DNA from: Rhizoctonia solani
Taxonomy: Eukaryota; Basidiomycota; Agaricomycetes; Cantharellales; Ceratobasidiaceae
Length of the DNA stretch: 64,000 bases
Reading direction: 5' to 3'
Assembly: GCF_016906535.1 (NCBI RefSeq)
Contig: NC_057371.1
Location: 434,001 to 498,000, forward strand
Part shown: positions 35,485 to 47,765 of the stretch, one piece after another
Numbering within the stretch: position 1 is the first letter of the stretch
Layout: every line of letters starts with the position of its first letter
Notes under the pieces: model-generated
Told to the model about the DNA's origin: nothing
Database searches by the model: none
The model's input: only the letters and a program-made list of their open reading frames with translations
Made by a program: the position numbers and the translations under genes

Positions 35485-38400
35485 CTATGAGCCTACATGG
35501 ATATAAGGTACCCATCGGCTAAACTCCTTTTCTCCAACCTTGCGTCGCAACTCTGCAATCGCATCATGTAGAGCCTTCCCTGCTTCTCCATTTCCAATCC
35601 TTCTGTCTTTCATCAGCTGCGCATATACCCTATCGGCTACTAGGGGTGCATCTTCATCATATACCGACCACATCGTGGCGATAACGCTTGAGTATCCAGC
35701 CATCAGCATGCCTGAAGCAAGGTGAATAGCTTCGTCAGGAAGTTTCTCGTCGCCCGTCGCTGTCTGACAAGCCGAGAGGAACGCCAGACCTTTGCTTTTG
35801 AACGATCTTTGGTTGATCGAGGCCAGATCCAAGGTGCCGTCATGGAGAAAGAATCCGCTATCAGTTGGGTCCTGAACGTTCTGGTGAGCATGGCAAGCGA
35901 GGTGAACCCATTCGTGTTGTTCCATCGCTTCGAGCACGGTTGTTGTGGTTGCTTGATCTCCAAATAGCTCCAAGTACTCGACCCTCCCTTTTATATGGCT
36001 TACAACGTACTCGAGCTCCTTGGCAGTTCCTGGTAATGGTTGGTGACCTGGCGTGGCATCTTGCCCGATGACAAGTACTCGGGAACTGCTCAATGTACGG
36101 GGAACTGACGAGAGTAGAGCAGTAAGAGTAGGGGTGTAGGAGGATATAACGTAGTCAAACACTCGCGATCGTGGCCGATCATAATCGCCGGCGGCATGCA
36201 ATGGCAGGAAAGACAATGCACCAGTAGGACACCATGTTACATGCCGGATCATATTTTCGGTTTCATCAACGTTCTTCTCTCAAAGCATATTCAGCAAGAT
36301 ACCAATCGTATGGGTTGGCCAAACGTACCATATCCTAAGAAATCTAGTACTGGCTTCACAACGCTGTACCAGAGGTCTGCCAAGACATTTTTGAAATCCA
36401 CTTCTTCCTCTTGTACGGGCCGGCGCTCAACTCCCCGTTCGATCGATTGCTTATTCCTTATCGACTTTTCCATTTCAGAGTAGGTATGCTGAGCCTTGTT
36501 CCAATTAAAGTCGGGGAGCGGAACATGAATAATTTCATTGCATTCAGGTATGACCAAAGTGCGTCACAACGGGTTTCTTCGCAATTCACAGTGACGATGG
36601 GTCCGAATCGAGCGGCCCGATTTAAACTATCGCTCACTGGGCGGAGAAAGTCTTCAAAGCTCGGCATTTTGCGTGTTTCGGCCACTAGATCGTTATATTC
36701 AATAGCCAGACGATGGCGATCCGCAGAGACCGAACTTGAGTGAGATGGGGATTCTGAATTTGCATGGTGTAGCTGGTGAGAAACCGAGCGGAGTTGAATT
36801 GCAAGTTCTGGATGAGACAATTCGAGGCTTTCTAGTGGAGAACGAAGCATAAGACTTTGGTTCCAAACAACACATCGTGCATGCTCAAGCCACTCAAGTG
36901 CTAAGCTGTACTCGACGACAAAATAGCAGCAGAAGCAGCTCGTACGCCGACACTCTTTGCTGACAATAGGTCATGATATCTCTGAGAAGCAGTAGTGCCA
37001 AGCCAGATGAAATGAGGCAGAAGCCCTATTGTCGCACGAAACGCTTCGATACAGTTAAGATAGCTATGTTTAGATGCGAGCTTCGCCCAATTGAGAGCAT
37101 GGTTAAATACATCACGCGGTGCGCCATTCAGAAGTTGGGAAGCTTTTCTGAAGGAATCAAGAGATACTTTCAAATGTGAAAGATCATGTGTGCTGATATC
37201 GGTAATGGTATGAAGTGGCCCAATTGTAGTGTCGCGAAGATAAATGCGGATGACCATCGGGAGTCAGGCTAAGTGCGTTGGAGTGACATTCGATTGCTTT
37301 GTCGAGATCGGAGAGTGCACCTATGCGTTCGTATCGATCCCCATATGACACCCCCAGAGCAGCATACCGGCGTGGTAAGTCTGGGTGACCTTCAGGGGTA
37401 AGTGAAAGTGCACGAGAGTCCAGTTCAATTGCCTTTTCAAGGTCAGCAGGTTCATCCAGGTGTCGATACCTATCGGTGTATGATGCTCCTAGATCAGCAT
37501 GTCGGCGTGCAAAGTGTGTGACCCTCGGGAGTGAGTTCAAGAGCAATAGACCTGCACTCAAGTGCTTTCTCGAGATCAGCAAGTTTACCTAGGCGTCGAT
37601 ATCGATCACTATACACCCCTCCTAGGTCGGTATGCCACGCGGGAGATGCGGATGGCCTTCGGGGGCAAGCTTGAGCGCACAAGAATTACATTTGATGGAT
37701 TCTCGAGGTCAGTAAGCTCGCCCAGGCGTCGGTATCGGTCGCTGTATGAACTCCCTAGATCAGCATATCGGGATGGCAAATCTGAATGACCCTCTGGAGT
37801 AAGTTGAGGGCACGAAGAAGTGTTCAACTGCGTTGTCGAGGTCGGTTATTTTACCCATGCGTCGATAACGATCGCCATAAGAAACCCCAAGAGTTGCATG
37901 GCGCATTTGCAGGTGTGGGTGGCCGTTAGGAGTAAGATGGAGTGCCTTGGTCCCATACTCGATCGCTTTGTCCATGTCATCGAGCTCTCCCAAGCGTTGG
38001 TATCGGTCAATGTGCGATACTCCTAAATCAGCATAGCGGCGTGGCAAATCAGTGTCCTTCAGGATGAGGTGAGTGCGTGAGAATTGAATTCAATTGATTT
38101 TTCGAGGTCACCGAGCTCTCCAGGCGCCGATATCGGTCAGTATATGAGGCTCCCAGATCAGCATGTCGGCGTGGTAGTACCGGGTGACCCTGGGGAGTAA
38201 GCTTGAGTGCACAAGATAAACATTCGATTGTTTTCTCGAGGTCGGTGAGCTCGCCCAAGCGTCGATAACGATCGCTATATGACGCTCCTAGAGCAGAATG
38301 CCGGAATTGCAACTCTGGGTGGCCATCGGGAGTAAGTGCCAGTGCGCGATGCTCACATTTGATCGACTCTTCGAGGTCAACAAGGTCTCCCAGGCGTCGG

Positions 38401-39034
38401 TATCGATCGCTATATGAGGCTCCTAGGGCGGCATGTCGAGATGGCATCTCTGAGTGACCATCGGGAGTGAGGGCGAGTGCGCGAGAGTTATATTCGACTA
38501 CCTTTTTGAGGTCCTCGAGTTCGCCCTGACGTCGATATCGGTCACCGTATGACGCTCCTAGAGCAGCGTGCCGGCGTGACAAGTCTGGGTGGTCCTCGGG
38601 AGTCAGATCGAGTGCACTAGAATCCCATTCAATCGCCTTGTCAAGGTCAGCAAGCACGCCTAGGCGCCGATATCGATCGCCATATGACGCCCCTAGATCA
38701 GCATGACGACGGGGCAAATCCGGATGGCCCTCCGGTGTGAGTTCGAGCGCACGAGACAAACACTCTATGGCTTTTTCAAGGTCAGGAAGTTCGCCTAAGC
38801 GCCGATAACGATCACTGTATGAGACTCCGAGCGCAGCGTGTCGCCGCGGTAAGTCTGGGTCACCTCGGGGGTCATATTTAGTGCAAGAGTCGCGTATTCG
38901 ACCACCCTCAATGTCTTCCAACCTTCCGAAGCGCCGAAAGTGATCGAGGTGGACTTCCCATAGTATACGTAAATGTTCTTACGACCTTCCGGAGTTCGAA
39001 TCAGGCACAAGTGTTCGGTCAAACCATTTCTCAA
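35485..39034 (-). CDS. TPR-CHAT protein, caspase-like peptidase domain
   Basis: A tandem repeat array joined to a C-terminal CHAT domain, the separase/caspase-related peptidase fold. The CHAT part (36252-35485) has the expected dyad: His in WVHLACHAH and Cys in AFLSACQTATG, plus GALSFLPLHAAG at its entry and TMWSVYDEDA. Upstream lie a helical linker (36850-36291 with VTVNCEETRCDAL and FKNVLADLWYSVVKPVLDFL) and a further block (37257-36901). The N-terminal half (about 39000-37180) holds some 12-13 TPR-like repeats of 45 residues, each containing a form of LGxSYxDRYRRLG and LTPEGHPDLPRRH. Several frame breaks interrupt the repeats; the one near 38863 fits one missing C. In bacteria TPR-CHAT proteins are protease effectors; in Agaricomycetes the family is expanded, and a role in cell death or self-recognition is only a hypothesis. 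Confidence 0.8.
37184..39000 (-). repeat. 135-bp coding repeats of the TPR array
   Basis: About 12-13 head-to-tail units of 45 codons. Unit ends are marked by DRYRRLG variants on the minus strand. Units with LEKAIE and LTPEGHPDLPRRH are strongly alike, others are degenerate (for example near 38050-38110). Confidence 0.8.
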
Positions 39035-39132
39035 ATGCTTAGATACTACCTCGACTGTCTATTTGAAAACTGGTACCCAACCGTCCCCGTTTGTGCGCTT
39101 TCCTTCTTTCTGAGACCACATAAGACACGCAT

Positions 39133-39266
39133 CAACGCGCTTTTAATCCTACCCTGTGTCCCTCAGTTAGCTATTCGCCCGATATGGGGCAGCAAAATCC
39201 AACGCGCTTTTAATCCTACCCTGTGTCCCTCAGTTAGCTATTCGCCCGATATGGGGCAGCAAAATC
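39133..39266. repeat. 67-bp exact tandem duplication
   Basis: Two copies at 39133-39199 and 39200-39266, identical by eye. They lie about 100 bases upstream of the TPR-CHAT start, so in its probable promoter. Confidence 0.9.
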
Positions 39267-40416
39267 TCACTTACAAACATTGCCTGGATATAGGAAGTCG
39301 TTACTCCCTTTCGGTTGGATGATTTTATTAGTTTTAAATTCTTCCCAATGGTAGTACAAGTCAGTACTTATATCAAGCTATAAATTTCTAAACCCTTGAC
39401 ACAACGACGTAGGCGCACTGAGTTAATCAACAAGTACTACTTCGTGGTTGAGGGCTTACCAACTCGGCTAGGCTAGCCAGTGAGTTCGGATCTAAAGCGT
39501 GTTCCTGCCTCGTGGGCCAAACAGCACGATGCTGGTAAAATCATATTTCACCTATTTTATCGATGCTTAGTGAGACGGTATAAGCTACCTCCGCTCGCCA
39601 CCATATACACGGCAATGATCATATCTGCACATATCCATATACCTGTTTTTATATGTAACATTTGTGCATGCCAGGTCTCGATTATGTACAGGATTCGGCC
39701 GCGGCGCCTGTAGTTACATGCATGAGCGTTTTTTACTTTATCGCTGATTCCGGCTCAAGAACCTTTTGTGTAGTTCCTGGTGAGACTCTAAACCAACAAG
39801 AAAAAAATTCTCTGGGCGAAACTGCTGTGCGCGTTTCGTATGCTCTGAATTTATATAGAAGTGCCTGATCCGCTTCCCCGGCCGAAATGTAGACCTCTTA
39901 TATAGTTATAAAACAAAACTTAAAGTAGCTTATCCTTTGCAAAATTCAAAGGTGCAAAGAAACAGGGGGAGATAATGGTGCCATTCGGTCTCATGACACC
40001 ATAATCCTTTCCCCCATCTCTGCAAGAACCTGAAAAATTCAGAAGCCTCGTGAGGTTTTCACAAGGATGAGAGCTTGTCCTCCGCTTGTATGCAGCTGGA
40101 AACTAGAACCAATGTACAAACGCCCCTTTGAGAGTACATGAATGTCCCTGGATCTACTTGTACAAAACACACGCTCCCACGGGCTCCTACTAATCTCACA
40201 TGATTTTTGAATAATTAGTCAAATTAGCTTCGTCATAATAAGTACTTTAGAATAAGAGGTTTGACCATCAGCGCATATACTCTGGGCTTCAGTTGTTCAA
40301 GAAAAGTGGCTTGTTATTGTTTGCACATGATTATGAAGCCCCAAAAGGCGGCCAGCCCAACGGCTTATTACGTCGTACATATAGCTCGCAGACGACACGA
40401 GGACTACCATATTACC
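39267..40416. other. Intergenic with an imperfect inverted repeat
   Basis: No gene seen. Around 39953-40026, GTGCAAAGAAACAGGGGGAG then ATAATGGTG is mirrored by CACCATAATCC then TTTCCCCCATCTCTGCA. About 28 bases could form each arm of a hairpin. Confidence 0.45.
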
Positions 40417-42105
40417 ATGTCTGAGGTTGCTATCAAATCATCTTGTTTTAACCATTCCTACAATATAGAGCCCTCTCAGTTGGGAAGCGAAAATGGCAAG
40501 ATCGCTATCAACAGGTTACCACCGGAAATCTTGGCAGACATATTTTTTATTGGGACAGACTGCGATCGCGGGATCTGGGGCTCTGAGCCGCAAATAATTG
40601 GCTTCCAACATACTGCTTCAGTAGGTCTCATGTGGCTTTCCCCCTTTCTTCATTGACGGTTGAATCGCGGTTCATTGTTGCATCATTCAGCATGTTTGCA
40701 GCCATTGGCGTGATGTTGCTATTAGTACTCCAAAGTTATGGAATTTTATCCATATCTTTGGCCTTCCAAACGAATACACAGCTCTTTACATCGCCCGTGC
40801 TGGAAATACACTCCTTGATGTATTGGTTGACATGTTTAAGCTCGTCCCTTTCCCTAATTTTCCCTACAACTCGTCTCTAAGCACCAAGCCGACAATAAAA
40901 ATCCTTCAGTTCTTGACTAGGCATGGGGCGGGGGCTAATCGCTGGCGGTCTCTGCTTGTTCGCTTCCCGGAATCGGATCTACTGCCTATGTTTATTGGCT
41001 ACTTGAATAACAATTCACCGGCCTACCTACGCTTGCTCCATTTTGAATGTGCCAGCTGGAGCTTCAACCAAACGGACGATACAGATCAGCTAATATTGGC
41101 GGATGATTTGGAAGATATTGTCAGGATCAACCCATCCCACTTTTTACTTGGATCATCGTTCCAAGATTGCGCGTACTCGAGCTGGCTTCTTTCTCTGGGA
41201 GCTTTATCTTCCCTCCGCAATGGGCATCCTTACTTACTACTTTGAGAGTGCTTTCAATTACTCCTAGTTCCCCGTACTCGACTGGCCTTACAGGTCTGTT
41301 ACGATCAAACCCTCAATTAGAGTCTTTATCTCTTCAAAGCGGAGATTTTTACCGTCCAAATATACAAGATCATTCCACAATACAGCCTGTGCTTTTATCG
41401 GCTCTCCGTTCGCTTTATATTAGTGCCGTCGATAACGCGACGTGGGTTATACACGTCCTCTCAACAATCAAGGCGCCAAATCTGACCCAGCTCACCATCC
41501 AGTCCTTTAATCGCTGTGTCTTTGGAGGCAATGCGCGCGAGGAACTTGTGTCCTATTTAGCCTATGGGAGCAACACTTCCATAGGTTCTGGCAATTGGGA
41601 CTCAACCTATGCGCCGGCATATCCCTCCCTCAAAAGCTTTAACACTTTCCACTTTCCCTGTAGGAAAAAGGAGTTCACTGATTTGATGAAATCGATGCCA
41701 CAAATCACTCACCTCATAGCTCGTAGAAAGCAGGCTGAATGGTTGAGTGAAGCCCCGTGGATGGTACCCACACTAGAGCTACTCGAGGTTCCTCATATCT
41801 GTATTGATGGGGCCATGAAAATCTTGCGTCTCAGAGCAGAAGCGAGTACTCCGATTCAATCAATCAAGTTCCAAGGAGGATCCATTCGACTGCCAACGTC
41901 GTGCGTGAAGAATTTTGACTCTGTTGGCAACTGTGGAAACATGATGTCCCAGTACGAATATCACAGCCATGCAATTACCACAGAGGTGACAGGTGATCTG
42001 AAAAGTGTTCAGCAACGATTGGAGGACTTCAGCAAGGAATACGAAGATCGGTCCGAGTACGATTTGGAAGACAATCGCCGCGACGAGTTTTTCGATGGCG
42101 ACTAG
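40417..42105 (+). CDS. F-box protein with leucine-rich C-terminal region
   Basis: Likely substrate adaptor of an SCF ubiquitin ligase. Exon 1 is 40417-40620, exon 2 runs from 40691 to the TAG at 42103. The F-box core is INRLPPEILADIFFIG, followed across the intron by CSHWRDVAISTPKLWNFIHI, the typical fungal F-box continuation. The rest has irregular leucine-rich stretches (PRLRVLELASFSGSF, TTLRVLSITPSS, NPQLESLSLQSGDF, ALRSLYISAVD, APNLTQLTIQSF). A frame change at 41159-41160 is explained by one T missing from a TT run. The C-terminus is acidic (SEYDLEDNRRDEFFDGD). The product is about 540 residues. The start could instead be an upstream in-frame ATG, for example 40327. Confidence 0.75.
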
Positions 42106-43552
42106 ACATGGAGGAACCTGTGCGAGGTTAATCACAAATTCAATTAGCAGGCTAAGTGTATTGGGATAGGTGATGTAAGTGTACTATTTCGGTTTATAGG
42201 ACATTCATTCCATTTAAATTTACCAACTTCAGCTGTACGCAGCCAGTGTGTTACAAGATATGCATTTACAAAGTTAGCTCTCACCTATGGCGGCATTCGG
42301 ACAAACTCATTTGGCTCATATATGCGTATATGTATTATCCATGCGCCAGGGTTCTCCGTACCCAAAATGATCTATTTTATATTATTATACGAATACACTT
42401 GGGTTGTTTCAATATGCTCTGTTCCAGTCAACACAGGGTCAAGTAATCATTATGCACCCTGACCACAGCAATAGCTACCCGCAGAACTACTTGATTCTGC
42501 CATTGGTAGATCAAGGAACGCGGTTGGTCAAATTGCCAGGCTGAATTGATTAGGGCTGAAATGGTCGCCATGTACCAATAGTTGCCGGTACCCGTCAGTG
42601 GTTCTGGCGACGACGGCTTGCGTGAACTCGTATCGAGTAGTTATTTAGTTATTTGCCGTTTTTTTTCCAACTACTGAGTGTCAAGAATTTGATTGCTGCT
42701 TTGTGTTTCTATTTCACAGTTTGTGGGGACTTGGACTTGGCAGGCAACGTGTTTGTATGCTGTGTCTGTTACTGAATATGCCGTGAACGTTGACTGCGCT
42801 TTGGCGCTAATTCATGGATGGATGGCAAGTCAGATAAACTTCTTTAGCTGGGCGACTCGTCGAGATCGAGTCGCTAGCGCTGGAGTTTAATTTTGCCAAG
42901 ATTTAGACTGAGTCTAGAGGGGCTGCGGCCTTGCATCATAGACGGTACGATCGAAAAACCTGTGCGGGTGGGGAAATATTCCCACAACGATGCCGAGGCC
43001 CATGTCACGTGATATCGAGTTACTCATCGCCAAGTTTGGCATCGGAGATGGCAAGTTTCTTTCTTCACCGGCATATGACCTCAAGTCTATTACTCGAAAT
43101 AACGTAGCCCCTCCGCTCCAATGACGAATCCCATTAGGATCGAATGCATGCATCGTACTCGGCATGGTCAACAATGAGCACGTCATTCGCTTACTTTCGT
43201 GTGCCTGTAGGTGACTGCTAACTTGGCATCCAGTTTGCTGGCTCTTTTGCACTGCCCGTGGCTCGATCGAGTCGAGAGCATGGCTGCGGAAACATGCCTC
43301 GAACACTATTTTCAGCATTTATCGGAGCATTTCCGACCGCCTTAATACGGCCAATAGAGGGTGTGTTATATTTCAGGTAACGCTAACCTTGTGCTCTGCC
43401 CCTGCTCCACCTCGCCTCCACTGTGCACGTGCGAAATGTACACCCCTCGGCGCAATAACCTCCGCCTGGGCTCTCGTCATTTCCGTACCTGCAAAGTCGT
43501 CATTTTGGTCCAAGTTTGGAGGCTCGACACCGTCATTCCCATGATCGTCAAG
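42106..43552. other. Intergenic, no gene seen
   Basis: Short frames only, on both strands (for example 42914-43318). No recognisable domain. Confidence 0.5.
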
Positions 43553-43559
43553 TATATAA
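43553..43559 (+). promoter_or_regulatory. TATA box of the fasciclin gene
   Basis: TATATAA, 113 bases before the ATG at 43666. Confidence 0.5.
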
Positions 43560-43665
43560 CAGACCTTGACGCTGCAAGTTTTTCATCACTTACAAGTCGA
43601 GCATTCAGCCTTTTTCAGCCTACTTTGGGTATCTTAACTCAGTTTAATCCCCTTAAATCGATATA

Positions 43666-44858
43666 ATGTACTCGATCCGCTTTATCTCGGCTCTCTTTGC
43701 TGCCTCTGCTGCAGTTCAGGCATCGCCAATTGTTCCTCGTCAAGATTATCTCACTGGTCTCGTTCAGGCGCTTAATTCGGCCAATCTAACAACTCTCGTT
43801 GCAGTCCTCGCTCCATGGGCTACTACGGAGCAGGGCCAACAGGTTGTCAACAATCTCCCCAACGGAAACTACACCATCCTCGCTCCATCCAATGCCGTAA
43901 GCACTTATTTCAAATTACATGCATATGTCTGAAACTTACTGCGGTCTTTATTTTAGGCATTCGAGCCTGTTCTCCCTGGCTTGCAAGCTGACAACTCATC
44001 CGTCGGCCCTATCCTCTCCTACCATGTCATCAATGGATCGTACCCGGCAGATCTCATTGCACCTGCTCGCTCTCATTCCATTGCTCCGACACTCTTGACC
44101 GATGGTGCCTACGTCAACCTTGGTGGATTGCCTCAAGTCCAGGTGTGTTGCTGATCTATATCGAGCCATTTTGCTCGTATTGACTAAAGTTGTCTGTACA
44201 GGTTCTCGAGAAGACCTCGGATGGTAGCGGCGTCCTTGTCCGTCGCACTATTGGTAACGCTACCGTTACTGGTACCACCACTTACCAGAACCTCATTGTC
44301 CACGTTATCAACACTGTCCTCACCCCTCCATCCGACCTCAAGGCTGCCCTCTCTACAAGCCTCGTTTCCCGTGCTCCCGGTGGATTCTCACAGCTCGGAG
44401 GTGCACTCCAGAAGGTTGGACAATTGGATGCCGTGAACGACGCAGCCAGCACACGGTACGAACCTTGAGTTATGAAAATAAGTGCTTTATTTATCTGATT
44501 TTTATTCAAGGTATTTGCCCCTATCGATGATGCCTTTGTAGCTATCAACTACCGTCGCTGGTCTCACCGACGAGCAGCTCACTTCCGTCCTCCGAAACCA
44601 TGTAAGCCATCTTCATCGCTGTCCGTCTTGTCCTATCTAACTAATTGACTGAAATAGGTCATCAACAACAACGTCCTCTACTCTACCCAGCTCGCTAATA
44701 CTCCCAACGCCAACGCCGCTTCCGACGCTCAACTGACTTTCTCTAACGAGGATGGCACTCTCTTCGTTTCCTATAACAACACTCGTGCCCGCGTGCTCCG
44801 TAGCGACGTGGCTGTCAAGAACGGTGTCGTCCACGTCATCGATGCTGTCTTGGCCTAA
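43666..44858 (+). CDS. Secreted protein with two fasciclin (FAS1) domains
   Basis: FAS1 domains mediate adhesion at the cell surface. Exons: 43666-43896, 43957-44142, 44202-44455, then about 44512-44602 and about 44658-44858. A signal peptide (MYSIRFISALFAASAAVQAS) is followed by FAS1 domain 1 (LVQALNSANLTTLVAVLAPW, GNYTILAPSNAAFEP, GPILSYHVINGSYPADLI, YQNLIVHVINTVLTPP). Domain 2 has FAPIDDAFVAIN, GLTDEQLTSVLRNHVINNNV and NGVVHVIDAVLA at the C-terminus. The conserved YH-type motifs (SYHVI, RNHVI) are seen in both. There is no obvious GPI-anchor tail after the last domain. The join at 44455/44512 and the codons near 44550 do not hold frame, so one or two indels lie there. The product would be about 315 residues. 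Confidence 0.85.
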
Positions 44859-45441
44859 AACTCTTAATTAACTTGGGCTAACTTTTTCCTCATTCAATAA
44901 TATCCTTCTATACTTTCCCACCCCCTTTTCTTCCAGATTTACGACCAATTTAATGTATGAATATGTAGTAATACGCACATGAAACTAAAACAATAGCATA
45001 CGATCTTATTAGTACCTATTATCATTTCATTGTGCCAAGACGTCTGAGAACGCATGAACTATTATTCAATGCGTTGGTACTCAACTATACATTTGGTTAA
45101 GTCAAGACGACACCCAATCTTATTGTTCGAGCACGAACACTCCGAGGTCGGGCACATAGTTGAACATATCATCAAGGGCTGCTAATCAAAATTGGAATTC
45201 AATTAATGAAATGTAAATGTTCTGGGTGATGGACTTGGTGAAGGGCTTAAAAAGCTTTGTCCAGGTGATTCCTGATGACCATGTCGCATGTTGGGAGTGA
45301 AAATGCCAAAGTCCAGCCTAACTACCTTTTCAGGAGAGTAGCAAAGTGCATTGATTCGGAGTTTAGCATGATAAACGACTACAAAGGGAATAAATAATGA
45401 AATATAAAAGGGACGTGGTGTATAGTCGATAATTGAGCGTG
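44859..45441. other. Intergenic, no gene seen
   Basis: 3' regions of the fasciclin gene and of the minus-strand gene that converges on it. Nothing else recognised. Confidence 0.5.
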
Positions 45442-46583
45442 TTAGGATAGGGTATTGGGAGAAGCGCCGGTCGACCTGCGTCTTCTAGTGGCAGTAAATA
45501 GTTTGCCTTTGTACTCCTTGTTGGGAAGAAACACTGTCGCATCCTCTGACACATGGGGGTAGAGTGCCGAAAGCTGGGATAATGTTAGGGATGCGTCCAA
45601 CTCAAAGGGCGCGGAGGAGGCTTGGTCGTGAGTGACGGACGCTTGGTGGCTGTCGAAAAAGAAAACGCACAAACATGAAAAAGAGGGCTCGACTTGACAG
45701 ACAATGGAAACGCACCTCGAAATGGTCATTTCGACCAGTCCCGGAAGGTCCTTCGACTCGCGGGGATCTTCAACATCAATCGCGTCTCCACACGCGATTG
45801 TTCTTCTTCGTCGTCATCGAATCCAAATCCGAAAGACGAGGCCATATCCCAGGAAAGCACCGATGAACTATTGCAGTCGGTTCGAAAATCGGATAGCCGA
45901 CTTGGACTATGTAAAAGTCCGTCCAAGTCGACGTCTTGGTTGATAGACAGGTCTCCTGCATACGAATAGTCCAAGGACATTTCTCGAAGGCTGCTGCCAC
46001 TATGAGTATAATGGCTCGATTTGAACGATCCAACGCGAGGGGCCGAGATCGTCGTTTCGGGCTCTGGAGGACTATGTCGAGTCCGGGCCGTAGCGGCTCT
46101 ACACATACCATGGGACGAGAGTCATGAAGCACATGAGATCAAGGGGTAAACACACTCACCATCAATTTGGTATTGTTCCATAGGAAGCGTTCTTCCAAGT
46201 TTCACGCTGTCCAATATCCACAAGGCATGATACGCCTAAAACGAAGAACCCCATTTTGCTCTGCTCGGTCTCTGAACGAGTTGGACGTACCACCAGACCA
46301 CGGGATTCGACATTGGAATTTACTAGCTTCGTTCGGTCGTATTTGTCGGAGTTTCGTAGCTCACTCACTGCTAGTTTAGGATCCTGTGGGGCCATTGCAG
46401 AAAGCAGTACCAGAGCCGGCGCCGGATTCCATCCTTATCTTGTCCAGCTCTCTTTCCTCCGTTTTTGACTAGAGTGTATAGGTAATTGAGTGGATGAGAT
46501 CATAGTCGAGTTCGCATACATACTCCAGAGTCGTCGAACATGCTTTGGGACCGAGGGACTGAACCAGGCTGAGGGCGAACATT
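45442..46583 (-). CDS. Unidentified protein-coding gene
   Basis: I do not recognise the family. Pieces on the minus strand read MFALSLVQSLGPKACSTTLE (46583 downward), PALVLLSAMAPQDPKLA (about 46430-46380), an exon opening AYHALWILDSVKLGRTLPME (about 46230), then a Ser/Asp-rich stretch with YAGDLSINQDVDLDGLLHS and FGFGFDDDEEEQS (about 45970-45800). The last exon has LTLSQLSALYPHVSEDATVF and ends TGASPNTLS before TAA at 45442. Splice sites are visible at GTGAGT near 46370 and 46160. At least one frame change (near 46428) fits a missing A. The acidic, Ser-rich middle suggests a disordered regulatory region. Exon borders are approximate. Confidence 0.45.
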
Positions 46584-47156
46584 GCTTTATAATTAGTGAG
46601 TTACAGAACAAGCGCGAGGACTAATTACCAGCTCCTTTGAACATGGTAAGAGTTCAAGCCTAACACGTAGCGCCCGGATTCTATAGCGAGTATCCCAAAT
46701 TGCAGTTGTGGTGAATGGCAAATGCCGCGTTGGTGCGTCTGTGTGTGCCAGCTTACGTCATGATCGCTGGCGCTTACCGGGAAATACTTTCCAACTCGGC
46801 CACGATCGTGCTAACTTAGTTCCTGGATGGCTCTTGCTTGATACAAACGAGGCTGTTTTTGCACAACTATGGCACCAATATGAATAGCCACACGTATCTC
46901 ATATTTGTGGTCGAAACAAAACGTTGCCCAAACTCGATGATACTTCCCGAATGAGTGTATCATTGGACCCACATGGTCGACTCTGAGCTCCTCTATACCC
47001 GTATCAATGATTATCCAAGCTGCCTACCTGGAAGGTACCTTGGCAGCCCAAATGATATCTCACTCTGCCTAATGATCCCGGCTCGATGTTTCGCGTGCTC
47101 GCAACTTCGGGAAGCGACTGCCAAGGTCGGTTCTAGGAAATACATCAGCAAGTTAC
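46584..47156. other. Upstream region of subtilase 1, distal part
   Basis: No gene. TTTCGCGTGCTC at 47089-47100 also occurs upstream of subtilases 3 and 4. Confidence 0.5.
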
Positions 47157-47590
47157 CATATTAGTCGACTGACGTACTACGGCCCGACGTCTCTTAGGCT
47201 TGTATTATTGTCATGCTGCTGCTGCCATGTGAAACTCGTCTTATGCCCTCCTTCCTTTACGCATATTATGGTACCCGCCGCTGCATGCGTGTGAGTCACT
47301 TGATCTTTGATGTAAACCTATTTTGTTTCTGCGTCCCTGAATAATGTACCTCGATAGAATATGAAGTCATATTAGTCGACTGACGTACTCACGGCCCGAC
47401 GTCTCTTAGGCTTGTATTATTGTCATATGCTGCTGCTGCCATGTGAAACTCGTCTTATGCCCTCCTTCCTTTACGCATATTATGATGGTACCCGCCCGCT
47501 GCATGCGTGTGAGTCACTTGATCTTTGATGTAAACCTATTTTGTTTTCTGCGTCCCTGAATAATGTACCTCGATAGAAATATGAAGTCAT
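47157..47590. repeat. 211-bp tandem duplication upstream of subtilase 1
   Basis: Unit 1 is 47157-47367 and unit 2 is about 47368-47587. By eye they differ at six places, all insertions or deletions of 1-3 bases (extra bases always in unit 2) and no substitutions. Confidence 0.9.
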
Positions 47591-47765
47591 TTATGTAACC
47601 ACATCATGTGCACTTCATTTCGCCTCTTTCTCGACCATGAGGCATTTCTTGTCACCCTCCCCATACCACTCTTGGCGAACTCGAACAAGCCGGGTTCATC
47701 ATAGTCACTCGAACTGTATCAGATGGTTCGCATATTCACCAAGTGTTTTCGTCCTAATTCATCGA

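Noticed and set aside
37184..39000. Repeat array as a non-coding satellite
   Set aside because: The period is 135 bp, a multiple of three, and each unit encodes the same TPR-like helix pair in one frame.
35485..39034. TPR-CHAT protein as part of a CRISPR-linked system
   Set aside because: Such a link is known only in bacteria. No repeats of CRISPR type or Cas-like genes are present; this is an intron-bearing fungal genome.
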